NCBI GenBank assembly: GCA_963772815.1
Contig: CAVYYV010000004.1
Location: 248,001 to 312,000 of the forward strand
Direction of reading: 5' to 3'
From: DATFFO01 sp963772815
GTDB taxonomy: Bacteria > Actinomycetota > Acidimicrobiia > Spongiisociales > ZC4RG35
Length of the DNA stretch: 64,000 bases
Shown: positions 17,118-23,502 of the stretch, piece after piece
Position numbering within the stretch: the stretch's first letter is position 1
Layout: every line of letters starts with the position of its first letter
Notes under the pieces: generated by a model
What the model saw: the letters and a program-made list of their open reading frames with translations, nothing else
Told to the model about the DNA's origin: nothing
Database searches by the model: none
Position numbers and translations under genes: made by a program

Positions 17118-18025
17118 GATTCACAGTGGCGCAGTGGTCTCCCGAATACGGGATGCCGGCCGATCCGGAACTGGAAGACGCCAGCCACCGGGTCGATCCC
17201 GGGGTGGAGGTCCGGCCCGCCGATTGGCGCGGCATCCATCCCGGCGTCGATCCCGTCACCGATCTGCTGTTCGTTGACGGCGTGCGCCGTGTCGACGCCA
17301 ACCTTTGGATCGACCAGCCCGCCGGGCGCCCGGCGCTGGGGCTGGCCGCCACCTATGCCGCCGGAGCCGTGAGGTCCAACAGTCGTGCAGAGCTGGTAGC
17401 CGCCCAGGTGGACCGGGGCCTGTTCACGGCCGCTGCCGGTGCGGCCGATGTGGTTACCCGTCATGGCGTCTATGGAGTACGTGCCACCAAGGGCCAGTCG
17501 CCCGAGGAGCTTTGGTTGGGCATCCAGGAACGCATGGGTGCACTAGAGGGGGAGGTGGCCGCTTCCCAGGAAGGCGCCAGGCTGGTGGTCGTCGATGGCC
17601 CCCTCTCACACCGCCGCCACGTCGACAAGGCGGTGGGTTACATCAAGCGTGAGCACGTCGAGTACCTGCCTGCCGAGCTATGGGATGTCAAGTACGGCCT
17701 GGCCGTAGGGCGGAGGACCCCGCTCTTTCTGACCGCGGGAGCCTGGTCGCGCTATTCCTGGTATCTGCGGCTCGCGTTTGGCCAAGGACCGGCCGAGGGC
17801 CTGGTTCGATGTGAGGTCCCGGCCGACACGGATGTGGCATCTGCGGCCACGCTCGCGGACAGGGTGACGGCCACCCTGCCCCGGTTCTCTTCCGCGCCGC
17901 ACAAGGATCCCCGCGCCCCCGAGAACTTGTATCCAATCGCCGGCCTCGAACGAGAGTTGCGTCGACGGCTCGGCGAGCCCAACCTCATGTACCGGGCACT
18001 CAGGTCTGCAGCAGCAGCGACCTGA
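17114..18025 (+). CDS. nurA: NurA-like 5'-3' nuclease domain protein
   Basis: 303-residue protein with the order of motifs expected for NurA, the RNase H-like nuclease that works with HerA in archaeal DNA end resection. An acidic strand LLFVDGVRRVDANLW lies near residue 55 (first metal Asp). A second strand RLVVVDGPLSHRRH sits near residue 160 and is followed by VGYIKREHVEYLP. Then come the hydrophobic-aromatic block RYSWYLRLA and a C-terminal PHKDPRAPENLYPIAGLERE, where a His near Pro-rich residues is typical. ATG at 17114 is the last of four repeated start codons. Position right after sbcC and in the same island as herA strongly supports the assignment; without a profile search the family call stays probable. 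Confidence 0.75.
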   Translation: MRFTVAQWSPEYGMPADPELEDASHRVDPGVEVRPADWRGIHPGVDPVTDLLFVDGVRRVDANLWIDQPAGRPALGLAATYAAGAVRSNSRAELVAAQVDRGLFTAAAGAADVVTRHGVYGVRATKGQSPEELWLGIQERMGALEGEVAASQEGARLVVVDGPLSHRRHVDKAVGYIKREHVEYLPAELWDVKYGLAVGRRTPLFLTAGAWSRYSWYLRLAFGQGPAEGLVRCEVPADTDVASAATLADRVTATLPRFSSAPHKDPRAPENLYPIAGLERELRRRLGEPNLMYRALRSAAAAT

Positions 18026-18045
18026 ATCCCGTGTCGGCTGGAAGG

Positions 18046-18051
18046 TAGATT
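18046..18051 (+). promoter_or_regulatory. TAGATT -10 box, leaderless winged-helix gene
   Basis: TAGATT ends 6 nt before the GTG start at 18058, with no ribosome site between, as for leaderless actinobacterial messages. Confidence 0.5.
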
Positions 18052-18057
18052 CTCACT

Positions 18058-19239
18058 GTGCCCTACCTGTCCGACGTGCAACGCCGCGCTCGCCTGGCGA
18101 AACGTCACGGCCTTGCTCCACTTCACCAATGCTCTTCGGTCGAGGATGCGGCCCGGGCCGTGGTCGGCCTTCACGCCAGCGACCCGGCTTCGGTCTTTCT
18201 GGCGGTCTGGGCCCGCGTATCGGGAGTGAGGCGAGACGACGTGGAAGGGGCGTTGTACGAGAGACGCTCTCTACTTCGGGTGCTGGGCATGCGTCGCACC
18301 ATGTTCGTCGTTCCCCGCCACACCGCTCCTCTTCTCGATGTGGGTTGTGCCGGTCCCATCTCGCAGCGGGAACGGCGCAGGTTGGAGGGCTTCCTGGCCG
18401 GCGCCGACATCACCGACGACCCAGGTCCGTGGCTGAGACGGGTGGAGGAGGCCACGCTGGCGGCTCTGGAGGCGAGGGGAGAGGCGGTGGCGACAGAGCT
18501 GGCGGAGGACGTTCCGGAGTTGGGCGAGAAGGTCAGATTCGGCGAGGGCAAGAAATGGGGAGGAAGTTTCGGGGTGTCCACCCGGGTGCTGTTCCTCCTC
18601 GCCGGCGAAGGACGGATCGTGCGGGCGCGCCCTCGAGGAACCTGGCGTTCCAGCCAGTACCGGTGGGCCCGGATGGAGGACTGGCTGGGTGGGCCGCCCG
18701 ACAAGCCGGAGATGGAGGTGGCCCGTACCGACCTCGTCAGGCTCTATTTGCAACGCTTTGGTCCCGCCACGGAAACCGATGTGGTGTGGTGGACGGGGTG
18801 GACCAAGACCGCCGCTCGAAGAGCGCTCGGCGCCGCAGGGGCGGTCGAGATAGAGACCGACCAGGGTCCGGCCCTCGTGCTGGCCGGGGACGAGGACGAA
18901 CCCGCCGACACGGATCCATCGTGGGTTGCTTTTCTGCCCGGACTCGACCCCACGATCATGGGTTGGAAGGAGCGGGACTGGTACCTGGGCCCGCACGCCC
19001 ACCACGTCTTCGATCGGAACGGGAATGCCGGCCCCACCGTGTGGGCCGGTGGCAAGGTGGTCGGGGCCTGGGCGCAGTCAGAGGACGGAACGGTGATCTA
19101 TCGCCTGGTTGAAGACGTCGACCCCTCCGACGTCGATGCGATCCGCGCTCGGGCCGAGCAGCTCAGCGCTTGGCTGGAGGGAACGGTGGTCACGGCGCGA
19201 TTTCCAAGCCCTCTCCACCGCGAGTTGGCGGGTCGCTGA
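18058..19239 (+). CDS. Winged-helix DNA-binding protein, AlkZ/YcaQ-like (HTH_42) family
   Basis: 393-residue protein of the family that contains the DNA glycosylases AlkZ and YcaQ, built from tandem winged helices. Marks: ARAVVGLHASDPASVFLAVW near residue 45, RRTMFVVPRH, WGGSFGVSTRVLFLLAGEGR with GTWRSSQYRWA, RLYLQRFGPATETDVVWWTG and the C-terminal LPGLDPTIMGW. AlkZ-type enzymes remove crosslinked or alkylated bases using a Gln-x-Gln/Asp motif; in the matching place this protein reads His-Ala-Ser, so its chemistry may differ. It follows the nuclease island and fits a repair theme. GTG at 18058 follows a TAGATT box by 6 nt. Ends 10 bp from a convergent transporter gene. Confidence 0.8.
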   Translation: MPYLSDVQRRARLAKRHGLAPLHQCSSVEDAARAVVGLHASDPASVFLAVWARVSGVRRDDVEGALYERRSLLRVLGMRRTMFVVPRHTAPLLDVGCAGPISQRERRRLEGFLAGADITDDPGPWLRRVEEATLAALEARGEAVATELAEDVPELGEKVRFGEGKKWGGSFGVSTRVLFLLAGEGRIVRARPRGTWRSSQYRWARMEDWLGGPPDKPEMEVARTDLVRLYLQRFGPATETDVVWWTGWTKTAARRALGAAGAVEIETDQGPALVLAGDEDEPADTDPSWVAFLPGLDPTIMGWKERDWYLGPHAHHVFDRNGNAGPTVWAGGKVVGAWAQSEDGTVIYRLVEDVDPSDVDAIRARAEQLSAWLEGTVVTARFPSPLHRELAGR

Positions 19240-19249
19240 ACTTCCTGGC

Positions 19250-20164
19250 TCAGCGTTCTCTGCGCGAGGCGAGGATGGCTCCGGCGATTACCAGGGCAAC
19301 TCCCGTCAGGGCCAGGGTCGCCACGTGGTCGGAGCGGAACACCACGCCCAGCGCCAGGGCCACTACCGGTATCAGGTAGGTGATGAACGAGGCCCGGGTT
19401 GCTCCCACTCTTCCGGTGAGGGTCGCCATGAGCACGAAGGCGAGTCCCGTGCCGAGCACGCCTACCGCCAGTAGGGCGGCCAGCGAGGACCAGGCGAACT
19501 CCGAACGGCCCAGGCCGACCACGCCGAACGGGGAGACGATGGCCGCTGCCACCCATTCGACCCGGGCCAGGACAGGAACCGAACCGTATTTCTGTTGCAG
19601 GGGAGCCACGATGTTGGTGGCAACGGCATAGCACACCGTGGCAGCAAGCACCAGGATCACCCCCAGCGCCGCAGTTCCTCCCGACTCGGCCGAGGGAAGC
19701 GAAATGGCAGCGATGCCCGCAAATCCGATCGCCAACCCGAGCGCCTGACGGGTGCCGGGCAGCTCACGTAGCAGCAGTGTCGACACCAATGCCGTGAATA
19801 TCGGCATCGCCCCGTTGAGCATGCCGGCCGCGGCCGAGCTGATCCATTGCTGGGCGATGGGGAAGAAAGTCTGTGGCAGGGCGATCCAGATCAGCCCCAG
19901 CAAGGCGATACGCGGCCAGTCCTGGCGATCGATCTTCGAGCGCCGAGCCCGAGGAACCAGTGCCAGAGTGCCCGCCCCGAAGCCCACTCGCAGCAATGTG
20001 ACCAACCCGGGGTGAAAGTGATCCAGGCCGATTGCCATGAAGAGGAAAGAAGCTCCCCAGATCCCGACCAGAGAGAGAAACAGAGCCCAGTCGGCCAGGG
20101 AGAAGGCGTCACGGTTGGTGCCATGGCTGGTGGAGAGCAGCCGGGTCTGGGGGCCGCTCACCAT
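19250..20164 (-). CDS. EamA-family (DMT) transporter with two EamA domains
   Basis: About 304 residues and ten predicted helices in two EamA repeats. First repeat starts ALFLSLVGIWGASFLFMAIG; the repeat boundary lies near TAALGVILVLAATVCYAVAT; and the last helices carry TRASFITYLIPVVALALGVV and TGVALVIAGAILA, both typical of the second EamA unit. These proteins export metabolites such as amino acids; the substrate is not visible. ATG at 20164 gives a short polar lead; GTG at 20161 is equally possible and no ribosome site helps the choice. Unrelated in close sequence to the EamA gene at 9728. Confidence 0.87.
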   Translation of the reverse strand: MVSGPQTRLLSTSHGTNRDAFSLADWALFLSLVGIWGASFLFMAIGLDHFHPGLVTLLRVGFGAGTLALVPRARRSKIDRQDWPRIALLGLIWIALPQTFFPIAQQWISSAAAGMLNGAMPIFTALVSTLLLRELPGTRQALGLAIGFAGIAAISLPSAESGGTAALGVILVLAATVCYAVATNIVAPLQQKYGSVPVLARVEWVAAAIVSPFGVVGLGRSEFAWSSLAALLAVGVLGTGLAFVLMATLTGRVGATRASFITYLIPVVALALGVVFRSDHVATLALTGVALVIAGAILASRRER

Positions 20165-20308
20165 GTGATGGGTCGAAAGAAGCAGGCAGTCATTGGACAG
20201 GTGATGATGCCACGCCGGGAGCCGTCCGATGTGCTCGAAGCGCCGCAGACGCGACGTTCCGAGGCATTTCGAGCTGTGGAACCGGCCGCGTCTGCGATCA
20301 TCGGGTGG

Positions 20309-20929
20309 GTGGCAGATATCTCGCTGATCTACGTTGGTGATCCGATGTGCTCGTGGTGCTGGGGTTTCACGCCGGTCCTGGAAGACGTCCTGGAAGAGAC
20401 CGGTCTGCATCTGGACGTGGTGGTGGGGGGATTGAGACCCGGACCTGCAGCGGAGCCGCTGGCCGGAGGTCTTGGAATCTACCTCGAGCGCGAATGGGCG
20501 ACGATCGGCGAGCGCACCGGCCAGCCTTTCGATGCGCGGATCTTCGGTGAGCTCGGAGACCAATGGGTCTACGACACCGAACTGGCGGATATGGCGGTGG
20601 TCCGCATGAGGGACCTGGCTCACGATCGGACCCTATCGTTCTTCGTTCGCCTGCAGAGGGCCTTCTACGCCGAGCGAACCGATGTCACGGATCGGCGCTC
20701 ATATCGCAGGTTGGTGAGAGGATTCGACGTCGATCCCGAGGAATTCGTCGGATCCCTCGGGGAAGACGAGTTGCGAAGACAGACCTGGCGGGACTTCGCC
20801 ACAGCCCGCCGATGGGGCGTGACCGGATTCCCCACCTTGCTGTTTCGTCGTGAGGGTCGGCTCGGAGTGATCACCGCCGGGTACCGGCCCACCTCGGACG
20901 TTCTCGCCGCCGTTTCCTCGCTGATTTGA
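20309..20929 (+). CDS. DsbA-family thiol protein (FrnE-like)
   Basis: 206-residue cytosolic DsbA-fold protein. The active site is DPMCSWCWGF (C-S-W-C) at residues about 14-23, the helical insert follows, and the C-terminal thioredoxin half carries GVTGFPTLLFRREGR with the cis-Pro after Phe. No signal peptide, so it differs from exported DsbA and resembles FrnE/2-hydroxychromene isomerase relatives. GTG at 20309 opens just before the first beta strand; an earlier start is possible because the frame is open upstream. Likely role: thiol-disulfide exchange under oxidative stress, inferred from fold only. Confidence 0.82.
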   Translation: MADISLIYVGDPMCSWCWGFTPVLEDVLEETGLHLDVVVGGLRPGPAAEPLAGGLGIYLEREWATIGERTGQPFDARIFGELGDQWVYDTELADMAVVRMRDLAHDRTLSFFVRLQRAFYAERTDVTDRRSYRRLVRGFDVDPEEFVGSLGEDELRRQTWRDFATARRWGVTGFPTLLFRREGRLGVITAGYRPTSDVLAAVSSLI

Positions 20930-20965
20930 TCCACTGCCGCTCGAAGGCCTCCGGACGACAGTCGC

Positions 20966-20971
20966 TATCGT
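20966..20971 (+). promoter_or_regulatory. TATCGT -10 box before antiporter gene
   Basis: TATCGT ends 7 nt before GTG at 20979, which favours that GTG over the one at 20973 as the start of a leaderless message. Confidence 0.4.
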
Positions 20972-20978
20972 CGTGGCG

Positions 20979-23174
20979 GTGATCCTGGCCAATGCGGAGT
21001 TCGCAGCCCCGCTGACCGAGCACGAGGTCCTCGTCTTTCTCATTCAGCTACTAGTCCTGGTGGGCGTGGCGCGTCTGTTCGGCTGGGTGATGAAGTCGAT
21101 CAATCAGCCGCCGGTCGTGGGCGAGCTGCTGGCCGGTGTCGTCCTGGGCCCGACCGTTCTGGGGAGCCTGGCTCCCGGAGTCTCGCAATGGATCTTCGGG
21201 GAAGCGACGGTTGACTCGGTGATCTTCGGCCTTTCCTGGCTTGGTGTGATCATGCTCTTGATCGTCATCGGCTTCGAGACGGATCTGGCGATCATCGTCC
21301 GGTTCCGCACCGCTGCGCTCGGGGTGTCGGCGGGCGCCCTACTTCTGCCCCTGATTGGCTTCTTTCTGGTCGCACATCTGGTACCCGACAGCTTCCTGGG
21401 GGAGAGCGCGGACGTGTCGGTGTTCGCCGGCTTCTTCGCCCTGGCCTTTTCGGTGTCAGCTCTCCCCGTCGTGGCCAAGATCCTCCAGGACCTGGGCTAC
21501 CTGCGCCGCAATTTCGGCCAGATAACGCTGGCGGCGGGGATGACCATCGACTCGGTGGGATGGCTGATCCTGGCGGCGTTGTCGGGGATCGCCCAGGATG
21601 GGTTCCAGCCGGTCGAGCTCGCCCGGTCGTTCGGTGGGCTGTTGGTGTTCCTGCTGGTTGCCGCAACGGTGGGTCGTTGGTTCGTCGATCGGCTATTCCG
21701 CTTCGTGATGGCCCGTGGCTCGAGCGTCACCGCGGCTCTTTCGATCACCCTGGTGGCAGCGCTGATCGGCGGAGTCACCACCCAGTCGCTGCGCCTGGAG
21801 GCGATCCTGGGTGCCTTCATCGTGGGTGTGATTCTGGCGGGGACCCGTCATCAGCTGCCCCAGGTGAGGTCAACGCTGGAAACGGTGACCGCGGCCTTCT
21901 TCGCTCCGATCTTCTTCGCCTACTCAGGTTTGAGAGTCGACGTCGGGTTGCTCAATTCGGGCGCTGCCGTGGCCTGGACGGTTGGGCTCATCGTGGCGGC
22001 CATCGCGGCCAAGATCATCGGGACTGCCTTGGGTGGCTTCTTCGCCGGGATCAGGGGCCGAGAGGCACTGGCACTGGGCTCAGGACTGTCGGCGTTGGGT
22101 GCGATGGGGATCGTGGTGGCGATCGTCGGCCTGAACCTCGGCGTGGTGTCTGAGACGGGTTATACGGTGATGGTGTTGGCGGCCCTGGTGACCTCGGTGG
22201 TGTCTCCCCAGTTCCTCCGGGCGGCCGTGTCGGGCTGGCAGGTACCAGTTGAGGAGGCCGAGCGGCTGGAGCGGGAGGAGCTCAAGGATGCTTCCGAGAT
22301 CCTGTCGTCGGACCGGATCCTGCTCCCTACGCGGGGAGGCCGCAACAGCGCCTACGCAGCCAGGCTGGTGGCGGCCGTGTTCCCGGAGGCGGAGATCACA
22401 GTGCTGGCGGTCGACCAGGCGCCCCGGTCCGGCTGGAGGCGATTGTTCGGGCGAGTCGAGGAGAGCCGGGCTCGGCCCGACGACGTGATGGACGTGCTGT
22501 CGGGCTCGCCCAATGCTCGACTCGAACGGCGCCGAAGCGCGGACCCGGCGGCCACGATCGGACGGGAGGCAGGCCTCGGATACGACCTGGTCGTGTTGGG
22601 AGCCTCCGAGAACGACGGATCCTCGACCTTCAACTCTGTCATCGACCGCGTCCTTTCGCTGGTGGATGTCCCCAGCCTGGTGGTGCGGTTCCCGCGTCTG
22701 CGCGATGTGCCCGACCAGCTTCCCCGCAAGGTGCTCGTGCCCGTCACCGCCACACGTTCCACGAGGGCGGCCGAGGAGCTGGCCTATTCACTCGCCCGGC
22801 ACGACGGCGGTCTCGTGCTCGCCCTGCACGTGGTTACCCGGCCCGAGGGTCAGGGAATGATGCTGTCGGAGCCTGCAGTCCGGGAGGCGATGGTCACGGG
22901 TCAGGACCTGGTTGACGAGGCTGCTCACTACGGCCGTCGTCTCGGGGCGGAGGTTCGCACCAGGGTCAGGGTTGCGCCCAATGCCGAGGAGGAGGTCATC
23001 TCCGTGGCGGCGGACGAGGACTTCGAGTTGCTCGTGCTCGGCGCCTCCAATCGCACTCTCACCAATCGCCCCTTCTACGGGCACCGTGTCTCCTACATGA
23101 TCGAGCGATCGACCATCCCGGTAGCGGTCGTGAGCCTTCCCACCGGCAGCTCCGCCGGCACCTCGTCTCACTGA
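20979..23174 (+). CDS. CPA2 (Kef-type) cation/proton antiporter with two C-terminal USP domains
   Basis: About 731 residues. The first 430 form a sodium/hydrogen-exchanger membrane domain: NQPPVVGELLAGVVLGPTVL, ARLFGWVMKSI, IMLLIVIGFETDLAI and GLSALGAMGIVVAIVGLNLG are family blocks; twelve or more helices are expected. The rest holds two universal-stress-type domains, one from RILLPTRGGRNSAYAARLVA to DLVVLGASENDG and one from RKVLVPVTATRSTRAAEELA to ELLVLGASNRTL. There is no RCK/TrkA-N domain as in KefB/C. It probably exchanges Na+ or K+ for protons, with the USP pair sensing a nucleotide; that is inference. GTG at 20973 is an alternative start. Confidence 0.9.
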   Translation: MILANAEFAAPLTEHEVLVFLIQLLVLVGVARLFGWVMKSINQPPVVGELLAGVVLGPTVLGSLAPGVSQWIFGEATVDSVIFGLSWLGVIMLLIVIGFETDLAIIVRFRTAALGVSAGALLLPLIGFFLVAHLVPDSFLGESADVSVFAGFFALAFSVSALPVVAKILQDLGYLRRNFGQITLAAGMTIDSVGWLILAALSGIAQDGFQPVELARSFGGLLVFLLVAATVGRWFVDRLFRFVMARGSSVTAALSITLVAALIGGVTTQSLRLEAILGAFIVGVILAGTRHQLPQVRSTLETVTAAFFAPIFFAYSGLRVDVGLLNSGAAVAWTVGLIVAAIAAKIIGTALGGFFAGIRGREALALGSGLSALGAMGIVVAIVGLNLGVVSETGYTVMVLAALVTSVVSPQFLRAAVSGWQVPVEEAERLEREELKDASEILSSDRILLPTRGGRNSAYAARLVAAVFPEAEITVLAVDQAPRSGWRRLFGRVEESRARPDDVMDVLSGSPNARLERRRSADPAATIGREAGLGYDLVVLGASENDGSSTFNSVIDRVLSLVDVPSLVVRFPRLRDVPDQLPRKVLVPVTATRSTRAAEELAYSLARHDGGLVLALHVVTRPEGQGMMLSEPAVREAMVTGQDLVDEAAHYGRRLGAEVRTRVRVAPNAEEEVISVAADEDFELLVLGASNRTLTNRPFYGHRVSYMIERSTIPVAVVSLPTGSSAGTSSH

Positions 23175-23191
23175 GGCCGGTCGAGGGAGAG

Positions 23192-23225
23192 GCGGGGCCC
23201 CGGCAAGGGGGAACCGGGGCCCCGC
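23192..23225 (+). terminator. Perfect 12-bp hairpin after the antiporter gene
   Basis: GCGGGGCCCCGG (23192-23203) pairs fully with 23214-23225 over a 10-nt loop, 17 nt after the stop codon. It lacks a T-run, as often seen for GC-rich terminators. It separates the antiporter transcript from the riboswitch unit. Confidence 0.75.
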
Positions 23226-23317
23226 GGGTCCACCCTATGGAATGGACCGGGCCACGAGCATAGATGCCCGACCGAATCATTGCGTTTGGAAACCAATGAG
23301 TTCTTCCGGCGGTGCGC

Positions 23318-23323
23318 TAGCAT
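23318..23323 (+). promoter_or_regulatory. Candidate -10 box of the glycine riboswitch transcript
   Basis: TAGCAT lies 17 nt before the first conserved base of the riboswitch, a suitable distance for starting the leader RNA. No good -35 element is seen. Confidence 0.4.
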
Positions 23324-23340
23324 CGGCGTGCCGGCGATGT

Positions 23341-23436
23341 CGGTCGGGAGAGATCCTGTCCACATTGGCGAAATGGGACGCCGAAGGGGCAACGCCACCA
23401 GGCGGAAACTCTCAGGCACCAGGACCGATCGACGGA
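23341..23436 (+). promoter_or_regulatory. Glycine riboswitch (gcvT-type aptamer, single copy)
   Basis: The conserved aptamer core is present in order: GGGAGAG near 23346, GCCGAAGGGGCAA near 23380-23392, and AAACTCTCAGGCACCAGGAC near 23406-23425, closed by CGGTCG (23341) with CGATCG (23435). It lies 67 nt upstream of gcvP, whose product degrades glycine, so binding glycine should turn expression on. Most glycine riboswitches have two tandem aptamers; only one is visible here, with no second GCCGAAGG or CTCTCAGG block on either side. Confidence 0.93.
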
Positions 23437-23459
23437 GGCCCCGCTGGAGGCGACGACAG

Positions 23460-23480
23460 CGGTGAACATCAGTGTCACCG
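23460..23480 (+). promoter_or_regulatory. Hairpin between riboswitch and gcvP
   Basis: CGGTGA (23460-23465) pairs with TCACCG (23475-23480), loop 9 nt, ending 12 nt before the GAGG ribosome site of gcvP. It is the likely switching part of the riboswitch (expression platform), though the alternative fold was not worked out. Confidence 0.45.
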
Positions 23481-23502
23481 TTGCGCCACATGCGAGGTAC
23501 CA

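Larger units (their letters stand above)
17014..17124 (+). repeat. 29-bp tandem repeat, four copies, containing copies of the nurA start
   Basis: Direct repeat with exact 29-bp period; copies begin at 17014, 17043, 17072 and 17101. Each copy holds a G-rich block GGGCGGGGCGGT followed by ATGAGATTC (first copy ATGAGGTTC). The fourth ATG is the start of the nurA-like gene, where the repeat ends. No spacer variety, so not CRISPR. Most likely grown by slippage from the translation start of nurA. Confidence 0.92.

Noticed and set aside
17014..17124. CRISPR-like array
   Set aside because: Copies are contiguous with no spacers, and they match the nurA start.
23242..23502. N-terminal extension of gcvP
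   Set aside because: The stretch holds the glycine riboswitch core; the true protein begins with the conserved FLPRHIG after ATG 23503.
23436..23502. Second glycine aptamer
   Set aside because: Looked for the GCCGAAGG and CTCTCAGG cores on both sides of the first aptamer; neither is repeated.
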